Shown here in pieces: positions 1 to 8,193 of a stretch of DNA of 64,000 nt. The translations under genes were made by a program, and so were the position numbers. The notes beneath the pieces are model-generated. The model did not search any database, was not told the DNA's origin, and saw nothing but the letters and a program-made list of their open reading frames with translations. The DNA comes from DATLLJ01 sp035537875 (GTDB taxonomy: Bacteria > Acidobacteriota > Vicinamibacteria > Vicinamibacterales > CAVVIG01), in assembly GCA_035537875.1 (NCBI GenBank), contig DATLLJ010000043.1, positions 34,990 through 98,989 on the forward strand, in the 5' to 3' direction. Position 1 is the first letter of the stretch; every line of letters begins with the position of its first letter.

Positions 1-201
1 GCTGAGCGCCGCCAGCTCGGCGCAGCCGACGATGCGACGGCCGCGCGTCGCCACCACGAATCGACCGGCGTGGATCTTCAGCTCGCCGAGCGTCCGCGGC
101 AGCAGGTGGCCCTCCTCGAGGTTGGCGGAAATCAGGGTGTGGAGCGCTCGTGCTTCGGAGGTCGTCGCCGAGCGCAGCATGACGGCACTTCGTGGTTTCA
201 T
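1..201 (-). CDS. GNAT-family N-acetyltransferase, partial (probable N-acetylglutamate synthase)
   Basis: Only the first 67 codons lie in the window; the reading frame is open to position 1. The protein begins MKPRSAVMLRSATTSEA and continues with a GNAT-like N-terminus: an 'RSATTSEARALHTLIS' helix, then 'LKIHAGRFVVATRGRRIVGCAEL', the usual beta strands preceding the acetyl-CoA site. The ATG overlaps the argD stop as ATGA (198-201), so the two genes are translationally coupled in an argC-argB-argD-GNAT operon. From that context I infer an ArgA-type acetyltransferase making N-acetylglutamate, the first step of arginine synthesis. The acetyl-CoA binding motif itself is outside the window, so the specific function is context-based. 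Confidence 0.7.
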   Translation of the reverse strand, partial: MKPRSAVMLRSATTSEARALHTLISANLEEGHLLPRTLGELKIHAGRFVVATRGRRIVGCAELAALS

Positions 202-1406
202 TCAGCGGCTCCTACGGCGGAAAACGCCGCGTCGAGACGGCCGAGTGCCTCGTCGATCTCCGTCTCGGTAATCACCAGCGCCGGCAGCAACCGCACGACC
301 GTTTCCGCCGTGCGGTTGACGATGACGCCCCGTGCCAGACCCTGCTCGACGACCGGCGTGGCGTCACGCGTCAACTGGAGGCCCCACATCAAACCCGCGC
401 CCCTCACTTCTTTGATCAAGGGATGTTTCGACGCCATCGCGCGGAGGCCCCGCTCCAGATGGTCGCCGACCCGGGCCACGCGAGCGAGCAGTCCGCCGCG
501 GTCGAGCTCGTCGAGGAAGCAGAGAGCGGCTCGACACGCCAGCAGGTTCCCGCCGTACGTGCTGCCGTGGTCTCCGAAGGCAATCGTGTCGGCCACCTCC
601 TGGCTGACCAGCGCTGCGCCGACCGCCACGCCGCCGCCGAGCGCCTTCCCGATGGAGATGAGGTGCGGGTGGAGACCCAGGACCGGTCCGTAGAACGGGT
701 AACCGGTGCGCCCCAGCCCGCTCTGCACTTCATCGGCAATCACGAGGGCGCCGGTCCGTGACGAGGCCTCGATGATGGCCAAGGCGAAAGCCGGGGTCAG
801 CGGACGAACTCCACCCTCGCCCTGCACCGGCTCCGCGATGATGGCCGCTGTCGCTTGGGAGACAGCAGCCAGCAATGCTTTCGGGTCGTCGGCCGGGACA
901 AAGCGAACGCCGGGCACCAGCGGTTCGAACGGAGTGCGGTAGTGTTCGTTGGACGTCACGGACAGCGCCCCGAACGTTCGTCCGTGAAAAGAGTTTTCCA
1001 GGGCGATGATTTCGGCGCGCGGTTCGCCGCGCGTATACCAATACCGCCGCGCGAACTTCAGGCAGGCCTCGACGGCCTCGGTCCCGCTGTTGCAGAAGAA
1101 GGCGCGCGGCAGCCCCGACAGGCTCGCCAGACGTTCGGCGAGCTGCCCCTGGTAGGGGTGGTAGAACAGATTGGAGGTGTGGATGAGAGTCTGCGCCTGT
1201 TCTGCGATCGCTCGCGCAAGGCCGGGATGGCCGTGCCCGAGAGAAGCGACGCCAATGCCCGACAGCAGATCAAAGTACTCGCGTCCCTCGGCGTCGTACA
1301 ACTTCACGCCCTGGCCGCGCACGAACGTGATCGGCGCACGCCGGTAGGTCTGCAGAACGTGTCGCGATTCGAGCGCCTGAATCTCGTCGATGGTTGTGCT
1401 CTCCAT
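198..1406 (-). CDS. argD: Acetylornithine aminotransferase
   Basis: A 402-residue class III PLP-dependent aminotransferase that converts N-acetylglutamate semialdehyde to N-acetylornithine with glutamate as amino donor, in the cytoplasm. Visible family marks are the phosphate-binding SGTEA at 107-111, the cofactor aspartate in IADEVQSGLGRTG (D225) and the Schiff-base lysine in SIGKALGGG (K254). Length is normal for ArgD. Third gene of the minus-strand arg operon: 48 bp after argB, and its stop overlaps the start of the GNAT gene by 4 bp. ArgD enzymes often also serve lysine synthesis as DapC, which sequence alone cannot exclude. Confidence 0.93.
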   Translation of the reverse strand: MESTTIDEIQALESRHVLQTYRRAPITFVRGQGVKLYDAEGREYFDLLSGIGVASLGHGHPGLARAIAEQAQTLIHTSNLFYHPYQGQLAERLASLSGLPRAFFCNSGTEAVEACLKFARRYWYTRGEPRAEIIALENSFHGRTFGALSVTSNEHYRTPFEPLVPGVRFVPADDPKALLAAVSQATAAIIAEPVQGEGGVRPLTPAFALAIIEASSRTGALVIADEVQSGLGRTGYPFYGPVLGLHPHLISIGKALGGGVAVGAALVSQEVADTIAFGDHGSTYGGNLLACRAALCFLDELDRGGLLARVARVGDHLERGLRAMASKHPLIKEVRGAGLMWGLQLTRDATPVVEQGLARGVIVNRTAETVVRLLPALVITETEIDEALGRLDAAFSAVGAAE

Positions 1407-1454
1407 ATGTCTCGGAGGGCGTGAAGCCCCCCGCTCCTTCTCTCAGTCGGGCTG

Positions 1455-2321
1455 CTAGCGGCGCACGCTCTCCGGTAGCCGATCGCCCGCGTACGTGTTC
1501 CGCCCCGTGACTCGCGTCGAGCCGGGCGGTACTTCGCCCTTGGCCGCGGCGACAATTGCCGAGTCATCGCGACCATCGATGATGACGGCATCTCCCACGC
1601 CGGCGGCTACCGCCTGCTCGCAGGCACGCAGCTTGGCGACCATGCCCGCCGTTGCCGTGCCGTCTGAGACCAGCCGCTCAATCGCCGCCTGGTCCAGCAG
1701 AGCCCGCGTCGACCCATCCGGCCCCAGCACGCCAGCGGTGGTTCCCGCGATGACCAGCCTGTTCGCCCCGAGCCGTGCCGCCAGATGGCCGGCCAGTGTG
1801 TCGGCGTTGACGTTCAGCAGATCGCCGTTGCGCGTCATCCCGATGCAGGCGACAACCGGCAGGAACCCGTTGCCGAGGAGTGTGGCCAGAAGGGTCGTAT
1901 CCGACGAGGAATTCGGAATGCCGACGCGTCCCAGGTCCACGGCGCGGCCGTCGACGGCCTGGTGGATTGGCGCCGGGTCCGACAACCCGCAACCCGCATC
2001 TGCACCGGTCAATCCGACGGCTCGGACTCCCGCCGCGGTCAATGCGGCAACCAACCGTGTGTTGATGGATCCGGCCAATACTCCAACCACCACGTCCAGC
2101 GTCGCTTCGTCTGTAATGCGCAAGCCGTCGACTTGACGCGTCTCGATGCCCGCTGCCTTCAGCGCGCGGTCGATTTCTTTGCCGCCGCCGTGAACGACGA
2201 CCGCCGCGAACCGGGGATCTTCACGGGCGACCCGTGCCACGGCGGAGACGACAGTGTCGAGGCGAACCCGATCCTCGAGGAGTTCGCCGCCGAATTTCAG
2301 GACAAGACTCACAGAGCTCAC
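1455..2321 (-). CDS. argB: Acetylglutamate kinase
   Basis: A 288-residue amino-acid kinase fold protein that phosphorylates N-acetylglutamate with ATP, the second step of arginine synthesis. The N-terminal KFGGELLED segment forms the first glycine loop, and VVVHGGGKEIDRALK near residues 41-55 is the conserved ATP/substrate loop. RNGDLLNVNADTLAGHLA matches the family's conserved C-terminal-lobe motif. The ATG lies inside the 3' end of argC (4 bp overlap), so the pair is coupled. Whether it is arginine-feedback-inhibited cannot be told from what I see. Confidence 0.93.
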   Translation of the reverse strand: MSSVSLVLKFGGELLEDRVRLDTVVSAVARVAREDPRFAAVVVHGGGKEIDRALKAAGIETRQVDGLRITDEATLDVVVGVLAGSINTRLVAALTAAGVRAVGLTGADAGCGLSDPAPIHQAVDGRAVDLGRVGIPNSSSDTTLLATLLGNGFLPVVACIGMTRNGDLLNVNADTLAGHLAARLGANRLVIAGTTAGVLGPDGSTRALLDQAAIERLVSDGTATAGMVAKLRACEQAVAAGVGDAVIIDGRDDSAIVAAAKGEVPPGSTRVTGRNTYAGDRLPESVRR

Positions 2322-3322
2322 AGCAGACCTGTTCGGTCGTCGAGCCCCAGCATGACGTTCATGTTCTGGACCGCCTGCCCCGACGCCCCCTTCAGCAAGT
2401 TGTCGATGACCGAGACGAGAATGGCACGGCCCGAGGGGTCCACGCGCCAGCCGATGTCGCAGAAGTTTGTATGCGCGACCTGCTTGATCTCGGGCATGGC
2501 GCCCCCGGTGAGGCGCACGAACGTCTCGTTGCGGTACGCGCCCTCATACAAGTCGCCGAGGGCCGCCTCGGTCGTTCCAGGGGCGACGCGGACGTAGATC
2601 GTTGCCATCAGGCCCCGGTCGAGTGGCACCAAGTGAGGCGTGAACGTGAGATTCGCGGATCCACGCAGCCCCTGTTCAATTTCGGCCGCGTGCCGATGGT
2701 TGAACACGCCGTACGCGGACAGATTGCCATGACACTCCGAGAAATGTGTCCGCTCCGTCGGCGTCTTTCCGGCTCCGGACACGCCCGACTTGGCGTCGAC
2801 GATGATGTCGGCGTCGGCGAGAAGCAGGCCGGCGGCGACAAGGGGGGCGAGTGCCAGCAGCGAGGCCGTCGGGTAGCAGCCCGGATTGGCGACGAGGCGC
2901 GCGGCCCGAACGTTCGTGCGATCGAGCTCGGTGAGACCGTACGCCACACCCGTGGGGACGGCATGAGTTTCGGGATACCAGCGCGCGCGCGCCGTCTCGT
3001 CGCGCAGGCGAAAGGCGCCGGAGAGGTCGATGACGCGCACGCCCGCGTCGACGAGCGAGGGGGCGATCTCGGCCGCTGCCTTGTCGGGCAGCGCCAGGAA
3101 GATCAGATCGGCCATGCCGGCGAGCCCATCGGTGGAGAGAGGCACGATCTCCCCATCCCAGATTCGGGCGAGCGCCGGCAGACGTCGCAGCGCGGTGCCG
3201 CTCGTCCCGGAGGACGTCGCCGCGGTGACCGTGACCGCCGGATGGCGACCGAGCAGCCGCAGGAGCTCCTGGCCGGTGTAGCCGGTGGCGCCGGCCACGG
3301 CCACGCGCGTGCCGGCCGTCAC
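2318..3322 (-). CDS. argC: N-acetyl-gamma-glutamyl-phosphate reductase
   Basis: NADPH-dependent reductase making N-acetylglutamate semialdehyde, third step of the pathway. The Rossmann loop AVAGATGYTGQELLRLL sits at the N-terminus and the catalytic cysteine is in VANPGCYPTAS (about C149 from the chosen start). I start at the GTG at 3322 because family members begin a few residues before the dinucleotide loop and a GGAAAGAG ribosome-binding-like sequence precedes it. An upstream ATG at 3400 would add 26 proline/serine-rich residues and leave almost no leader from the predicted transcription start. First gene of the minus-strand arg operon, divergent from argR. Confidence 0.92.
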   Translation of the reverse strand: MTAGTRVAVAGATGYTGQELLRLLGRHPAVTVTAATSSGTSGTALRRLPALARIWDGEIVPLSTDGLAGMADLIFLALPDKAAAEIAPSLVDAGVRVIDLSGAFRLRDETARARWYPETHAVPTGVAYGLTELDRTNVRAARLVANPGCYPTASLLALAPLVAAGLLLADADIIVDAKSGVSGAGKTPTERTHFSECHGNLSAYGVFNHRHAAEIEQGLRGSANLTFTPHLVPLDRGLMATIYVRVAPGTTEAALGDLYEGAYRNETFVRLTGGAMPEIKQVAHTNFCDIGWRVDPSGRAILVSVIDNLLKGASGQAVQNMNVMLGLDDRTGLL

Positions 3323-3406
3323 GGGACTCTTTCCACCCGGTGACGACCCGCGCTCGTCCGATCTCGCCGGCTGCGATCCGGCTGGTGTGACGGTATGCAT
3401 AAAAAA

Positions 3407-3462
3407 GGATAATTATACATGTCTGGTCGTTTGGCGCAAGGAAAATCGATGTATAATCATCC
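3407..3462. promoter_or_regulatory. Divergent argC/argR promoters with two ARG-box-like operators
   Basis: Two nearly identical 14-mers face each other: GGATAATTATACAT (3407-3420, reading ATGTATAATTATCC on the minus strand) and ATGTATAATCATCC (3449-3462, plus strand). Each holds a perfect TATAAT -10 hexamer, one towards argC and one towards argR. Each also fits the ArgR box pattern TGNAT-N4-ATNCA with few mismatches (TGTAT-AATC-ATCCA on the plus side). Arrangement suggests ArgR bound here blocks both promoters, giving arginine feedback on biosynthesis and autoregulation. Binding is an inference. Confidence 0.6.
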
Positions 3463-3469
3463 ACTCGAG

Positions 3470-3928
3470 ATGAAGGCACGCCGTCAGTCTGTGATTCTGG
3501 AACTGATCGACCGCGACCCGCTCCACAGTCAGGAGCAGTTGCGTCGCCGGCTGCGGCAACGGGGATTCGACGCCACGCAGGCGACCATCTCCCGCGACAT
3601 CGCTGACCTCGGGTTGGTCAAGCGGGCCGGCGACGGCGCCTATCAGCGGCCCGGCGTGGACGCCACCAATCCGGAAACGGCGCTCACAGCCCTCGAGCGA
3701 GCCATCGCGAGCTTTCTGCGCAGCCTGGATCGCGTGCAGCAGCTCGTGGTCGTCCGGACGGGACGCGGACAGGCGCAGGCGCTCGCCGAGGCGATTGATC
3801 GCGCGCAGCTTCGAGAGGCGGTGGGCTCGATTGCCGGTGACGACACGATTCTCGTCATCGCGCGCGGCGCGCGCCCGGCCGCGGCGCTCGTCAGGCGTCT
3901 CGAAACCTACGCCGCCAGATCGCGCTGA
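3470..3928 (+). CDS. argR: Arginine repressor
   Basis: A 152-residue ArgR/AhrC family repressor. The N-terminal winged helix shows RRLRQRGFDATQATISRDIADLGLVK, including the classical ATISRD recognition element. The C-terminal part ends VGSIAGDDTILVIAR, matching the arginine-binding oligomerization domain (family GTIAGDDTIL). The ATG at 3470 gives the normal length; an in-frame ATG at 3419 would add 17 residues that overlap the predicted operators. Divergent from argC and 2 bp upstream of the argG-like gene, so regulator and enzymes are probably co-transcribed. Confidence 0.9.
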   Translation: MKARRQSVILELIDRDPLHSQEQLRRRLRQRGFDATQATISRDIADLGLVKRAGDGAYQRPGVDATNPETALTALERAIASFLRSLDRVQQLVVVRTGRGQAQALAEAIDRAQLREAVGSIAGDDTILVIARGARPAAALVRRLETYAARSR

Positions 3929-3930
3929 CC

Positions 3931-5061
3931 ATGCGAAGGATCGTGCTCGCGTATTCTGGTGAAAGCGACGCCTCGGCTGCCGTCGGCTGGCTTGCCGCCA
4001 CCTACGGCGTCGAGGTCGTGGCGGTCACACTGGATCTCGGTCAGCGCATCGCGCTCGAGGAGGTGCGCGACCGCGCCCTGGCGGGCGGGGCAGTTCGCGC
4101 GCACGTGCTCGATGTCCGCGATGAGTTCGCGCGCGACTTCGTGCTTCCGGCTCTCAAGGCCGACGCGTTCGACCAGCATGGCTCGCCGACGAGCGCCGAG
4201 CTCGCGCGCCCGCTGATTGGCCAGAAGCTGGTCGAACTCGCCGCGATCGAACAGGCCGACGCCATCGCCTACGGTTTCGCCGGCACAACCAGCCATCCGT
4301 CGCGTCTCGACGTGGCCGCGCGCACGCTCAACCCCTCGCTGACGATCCTCGGGCCGCTTCGCGATGCCGTGCGCTCCACGGCGGTCGACTTCGCGCACTC
4401 TGACGATCTCGGTGTCGTGGACCAGGAGGAGACGTACCGCACGGACGTGAACCTGTGGGGCCGGGTGGTCGAGTGGAGAAGCGCCGACGTCACGTGGGCG
4501 GAGCCTCCGGAAAGCATCTACACCCTGACCAGGCGCCCTGCCGACTGCCCCGACGAGCCAGCTTTCGTCGAGCTGACCTTTGAAGCGGGGATGCCGACGG
4601 CCATCAACGGTGTCACGATGCCCTTCGTCGAGCTCATCGCGAGTCTCGGCACCATCGCCGGGGCCCACGGCGTGGGTCGCATCGCCAGGGTCAGGCACAG
4701 CGCGGCCGGGTTGGAGTGGCGGATGGTTTGGGAGGCGCCGGCCGCGATGGTCCTCCGCGGCGCGCACAGTGAGCTGCAGCAGATGGTCACGTCCTCCGAA
4801 GCTTCCCGCTTCATGCGGCTGGTGCGCATCGAGTACGGTGACGTCATAAGCCGCGGATTGTGGTTCACATCGCTGCGGGAAGCTCTTGACGCCTGTGTCG
4901 AGAAGATCCAGCAACGCGTCAGCGGGACCATCCGCCTCCGACTTTTCAAAGGCGGCTGTCACGTCGTACTCGCGACGGCCGAGTCCGCAGGAAAACGAAC
5001 CGTGCGGTCCTCGACCGTGGTCCGGCAGGAGATGACCCAGGGGGGCGGCCCCACAATCTGA
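3931..5061 (+). CDS. Argininosuccinate synthase-like protein with altered PP-loop
   Basis: 376 residues, related along most of its length to ArgG, which joins citrulline and aspartate using ATP. The conserved core includes DQEETYRTDVNLWGRVVEW, TAINGVTMPFVELIASLGTIAGAHGVGRI and WEAPAAMVLRGAHSEL. Two usually invariant elements differ. The N-terminal PP-loop SGGLDTS reads SGESDAS (residues 9-15), and the TGKGNDQVRFE citrulline/aspartate region reads AGTTSHPSRLDVA. It sits between argR and argH, exactly where argG belongs, and is intact. It may be a functional but divergent ArgG, or one with a changed substrate; a second canonical argG elsewhere cannot be excluded. Confidence 0.75.
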   Translation: MRRIVLAYSGESDASAAVGWLAATYGVEVVAVTLDLGQRIALEEVRDRALAGGAVRAHVLDVRDEFARDFVLPALKADAFDQHGSPTSAELARPLIGQKLVELAAIEQADAIAYGFAGTTSHPSRLDVAARTLNPSLTILGPLRDAVRSTAVDFAHSDDLGVVDQEETYRTDVNLWGRVVEWRSADVTWAEPPESIYTLTRRPADCPDEPAFVELTFEAGMPTAINGVTMPFVELIASLGTIAGAHGVGRIARVRHSAAGLEWRMVWEAPAAMVLRGAHSELQQMVTSSEASRFMRLVRIEYGDVISRGLWFTSLREALDACVEKIQQRVSGTIRLRLFKGGCHVVLATAESAGKRTVRSSTVVRQEMTQGGGPTI

Positions 5062-5066
5062 GACCC

Positions 5067-6470
5067 ATGACAGACGATCAACGACCGCCGACCACGCTGT
5101 GGTCGGGTCGCTTCGGTGAAGCCCCCGACGCTGCGGCCTTCGAATTCGGATCGTCGTTCCGCTTCGACAGACGCCTTTTCCAGGACGACGTCGCGGGAAG
5201 CCTCGCATGGGCGAGGGCCCTCGCCAGGGCCGGCGTACTGACACGAACCGACGCGCAGGCGATCGAGCAGGCGCTCAGCGAGATCCTTTCACAGGGCGTC
5301 GCGAATCCCGACTACGTGGCCGGCGGCGACGAGGACGTCCACAGCTTCGTGGAGCGGAAGCTTGTGGAACGACTTGGCGACGCGGGACGACGGCTTCATA
5401 CGGGACGGTCGCGGAATGAACAGGTCTCACTCGATTTGCGTTTGTACTTGCGGCGTCGCATCCCCGCTCTTCAGCGGGCCGTGGCTGGCCTCATCGAAGC
5501 GTTGTGGCGGCAGGCGTCGAGCGCTGACGGCGCTCTTATGCCCTCGTACACCCATTTCCGACCGGCGCAGCCGGTGCTCGTCGCTCATTTCTATCTGGCA
5601 CATGTCGCCGCTTTGCGGCGCGACTTCGAGCGCCTCGCATCCGCTCGGGCTGAAGCCGACGTGTTGCCACTCGGCTCGGGAGCCATTGCAGGCACGAGCT
5701 ATCCAATCGATGTGGAGGCGCTCGCGCTCGATCTCGGCTTTTCGCACGTCGTCGCCAACAGCATCGACGCCTCGTCCGATCGAGATTTTGCGGCGTCCTT
5801 CGTGTACGCCTGCACTGTCACGATGGTGCATCTCAGCCGGTTGGCCGAGGACCTGATCATCTTCTCAGGCGACGAACACCGTTTCTTCGAGCTGTCCGAC
5901 CGTCTCAGCACCGGCAGCAGCATGATGCCGCAAAAGAAGAACCCTGATCCCCTGGAGCTCGTACGTGGCAAATCAGGACGCGCGTTAGGTCACCTGGTCG
6001 CGATGCTGACCGTGATGAAGGGGCTGCCGAGTGGGTACAACAAGGACCTGCAGGAGGACAAAGAAGGTCTGTTTGACGCCGAAGACACCCTGGCCGGATC
6101 GCTGGCCGTCGTCCAGTCCGTTGTGGCCGGCCTGACGCTCGTGCGGGGGCGCGCCGAATCGGCGGCATCGGGATTGCTGTTGGCTACCGACGTGGCGGAT
6201 TATCTCGTGGGCAAGGGCATGCCGTTTCGACGGGCGCACGAAGTTGTCGGGACGTTGGTCCGCAAGCTGGATAGCGAGGGAAGGGATTTCGAAACGTTGT
6301 CTCTCGATGAATGGCGCGCCGCCAGTGAGCTCTTCGACGAGGACGTGGTTGCCAGAGTCACACCGCGTGCGTCCCTGTCGGGAAAGCGCACTCCGCAATC
6401 GACGTCCCCGCCGGCGGTCGAGGCCCGTTTGAGGGAGGTTGGGAGCTGGTTGGAGGGGTTGGCGGGGTAG
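5067..6470 (+). CDS. argH: Argininosuccinate lyase
   Basis: 467-residue member of the fumarase/aspartase superfamily that splits argininosuccinate into arginine and fumarate. The superfamily signature GSSMMPQKKNPDP is present (about residues 287-299, catalytic serine within it). Other family blocks are DEDVHSFVERKLVERLGDAGRRLHTGRSRNEQ and SYTHFRPAQPVLVAH. The start ATG is 5 bp after the ArgG-like stop, so it is the third gene of the argR operon. Length is normal. Confidence 0.94.
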   Translation: MTDDQRPPTTLWSGRFGEAPDAAAFEFGSSFRFDRRLFQDDVAGSLAWARALARAGVLTRTDAQAIEQALSEILSQGVANPDYVAGGDEDVHSFVERKLVERLGDAGRRLHTGRSRNEQVSLDLRLYLRRRIPALQRAVAGLIEALWRQASSADGALMPSYTHFRPAQPVLVAHFYLAHVAALRRDFERLASARAEADVLPLGSGAIAGTSYPIDVEALALDLGFSHVVANSIDASSDRDFAASFVYACTVTMVHLSRLAEDLIIFSGDEHRFFELSDRLSTGSSMMPQKKNPDPLELVRGKSGRALGHLVAMLTVMKGLPSGYNKDLQEDKEGLFDAEDTLAGSLAVVQSVVAGLTLVRGRAESAASGLLLATDVADYLVGKGMPFRRAHEVVGTLVRKLDSEGRDFETLSLDEWRAASELFDEDVVARVTPRASLSGKRTPQSTSPPAVEARLREVGSWLEGLAG

Positions 6471-6482
6471 AGCCCGACGGTA

Positions 6483-6512
6483 TTGCCTCGCCCGAACCAG
6501 CTCTGCTAAGAT
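6483..6512 (+). promoter_or_regulatory. Candidate sigma-70 promoter for the Zn-ribbon/RG-rich protein gene
   Basis: TTGCCT (6483-6488), an 18 bp spacer and TAAGAT (6507-6512) lie just after argH and about 50 bp before the ATG at 6565. The match to the sigma-70 consensus is moderate; the position fits the only gap between argH and the next gene. Confidence 0.4.
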
Positions 6513-6564
6513 GAGCCCGCCTTTCGCAGTACCTTCCCCTCCATCGGATCCTTGGAGTTCTTGG

Positions 6565-7311
6565 ATGCAACAGCGCCAGCTTCGGCTTGGTGACATTCTG
6601 GATGATTACTGCACGCGAGAGCGGCGCCTGACGAACCATGCCATCGTCGCGATGGTTGGGGCCGAGGTCAAGCAGACGCGCTGCACGACCTGCGACACTG
6701 AGCACGAATACAAGCACGCCAAGGTCCCTCGTCAGCGCCGCAAGGCCGACTCTCCCGCAGCGCTCTATTCCCAGGTTGCCGCCAATGCGCCGAAGCGTGT
6801 CAGTCCGTCGGGATCGACGTCGATGAAGGCTGGCGGCGAGCGGATCGAGGAGCATGACGATCACGAGACGATGGAGACGCCTGCGCAGCGTGAAGGTGGT
6901 CCAGTGACCGACGAACGCCAGGACGTTCCGGAATCGCCCGTTGCGCTGAGCTCGCAAAGCGATCAAGGCGCAGACGGCGGAGCCGAGGATGACGATCGGG
7001 GGAATCGCGACGACGAGGGTCCGGTGCATCGCCCGCTGATTCGCGCCTCGCTTCCCCGCGAAGGCCAGCCGCCGCCCGCGCGGCCGATCCCGGAGTTCAC
7101 GATTCGCCATCCGGCCGGGGGGCGTCCCGGCCGATTTCGCCCTCGCCATCAGCGCGGCGGGCAGCCGTTTCAGAGCGAGCGCTCGAGCGGCAACGGCTTC
7201 GGCGGACCGCGGAATGCCGGCCAGCGCCATGGAAGCGGGCGTCCGCCTCAAGGATCCATGGCTCCCCGCCAGGGGAGACGCCACGGCCCAGGCCGCAAAC
7301 GATCGAAGTGA
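6565..7311 (+). CDS. Hypothetical protein, N-terminal CxxC module with acidic then RG/P-rich tail
   Basis: 248 residues of unknown function. The first 60 residues look folded and conserved-like (LGDILDDYCTRERRLTNHAIVAMV, then VKQTRCTTCDTEHEYKHAKVPRQRRK), with one CxxC pair and a nearby His and Cys that could form a treble-clef or zinc-ribbon site. The rest is low complexity: an acidic stretch around residues 125-155 and an Arg/Gly/Gln/Pro-rich basic C-terminus ending GPGRKRSK, typical of RNA- or polyanion-binding tails. I start at the ATG at 6565, preceded by CTTGGAG, because it keeps the ordered module whole; ATG 6511 is possible. Own promoter predicted upstream. Confidence 0.6.
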   Translation: MQQRQLRLGDILDDYCTRERRLTNHAIVAMVGAEVKQTRCTTCDTEHEYKHAKVPRQRRKADSPAALYSQVAANAPKRVSPSGSTSMKAGGERIEEHDDHETMETPAQREGGPVTDERQDVPESPVALSSQSDQGADGGAEDDDRGNRDDEGPVHRPLIRASLPREGQPPPARPIPEFTIRHPAGGRPGRFRPRHQRGGQPFQSERSSGNGFGGPRNAGQRHGSGRPPQGSMAPRQGRRHGPGRKRSK

Positions 7312-7363
7312 TCAGTCTCCGCCCGCGCGGCCGATGTAACGCGTGGCCAATCGCCCTCACAGC

Positions 7364-8137
7364 ATGAGTGATCTATCCGGCAAAGTCGGTCTCGTCGTCG
7401 GTGTCGCGAACAAACGGTCGATCTCGTGGGCGATCGCCGAAGCGGCCTCGAGGGCAGGCGCGCGCGTCGCCTTGACCTACCAGGGAGAGCGGCTGGAAGA
7501 GAACGTTCGCGAGTTGGCCGCCACGCTGCCAGGTACGCTCGTCGCACCGTGCGATGTGGGCGACGATGGCCAGATCGGCGACGTGTTTGTGAAGGTCGAG
7601 CGGGAGTTCGGAGGCCTCGACTTTCTGGTCCACGGGGCAGCATACGCTCCGCGCGAGGAGCTTTCGGCGCCTTTCGTGCAGACCTCGCGCGTCGGATTCC
7701 GGACGGCACTCGAGATCAGCACGTATTCCCTCATCGCCCTCGCTCGTGGCGCCGCGCCGCTGATGGAACGACGGGGAGGCGGAAGCATTCTCACGCTCAC
7801 CTACCTGGGCAGCGAACGTGTCTTCACGAACTACAACGTGATGGGTGTCGCGAAAGCCGGATTGGAGGCGTCCGTACGCTATCTGGCTGCAGACCTCGGT
7901 CGGGCCAACATCCGAGTCAATGCGATTTCAGCGGGGCCCATCAAGACGCTGGCGGCCTCCGGTATCTCCGGGTTCTCGAGCATCTTGCAGGTCTATCGTG
8001 ACCGCGCGCCGCTTGGACGAAACGTCGAACTCGGGGAGGTGGCCGATACAGCGACCTTTCTCCTGAGCTCCGCGTCCCGTGGAATCACCGGCGAGATCGT
8101 GGTGGTCGATGCCGGCTTCCATATCATGGGAACGTAG
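7364..8137 (+). CDS. fabI: Enoyl-[acyl-carrier-protein] reductase (FabI type)
   Basis: 257-residue short-chain dehydrogenase-fold enzyme that reduces trans-2-enoyl-ACP in type II fatty-acid synthesis using NAD(P)H. FabI hallmarks are VVGVANKRSISWAIAEAASRAGA (cofactor loop) and the catalytic pair with Y-x6-K spacing, Y157 and K164 in NYNVMGVAKAGLE, plus Y147. The C-terminal ISAGPIKTLAASGI substrate loop is also FabI-like. An alternative ATG 21 bp upstream would add MANRPHS. No fatty-acid genes are adjacent, so it is probably transcribed alone. Confidence 0.92.
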   Translation: MSDLSGKVGLVVGVANKRSISWAIAEAASRAGARVALTYQGERLEENVRELAATLPGTLVAPCDVGDDGQIGDVFVKVEREFGGLDFLVHGAAYAPREELSAPFVQTSRVGFRTALEISTYSLIALARGAAPLMERRGGGSILTLTYLGSERVFTNYNVMGVAKAGLEASVRYLAADLGRANIRVNAISAGPIKTLAASGISGFSSILQVYRDRAPLGRNVELGEVADTATFLLSSASRGITGEIVVVDAGFHIMGT

Positions 8138-8193
8138 CCGGACTCAATCTGCCCGCCTGAATCACATCGCCGCAGGGTGAGCGCACCGCGACG

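Noticed and set aside
3907..5244. A 445-codon frame opposite the argG-like gene
   Set aside because: Arg/Asp/Gly-rich antisense translation with no family match; the ArgG-like blocks on the plus strand are convincing.
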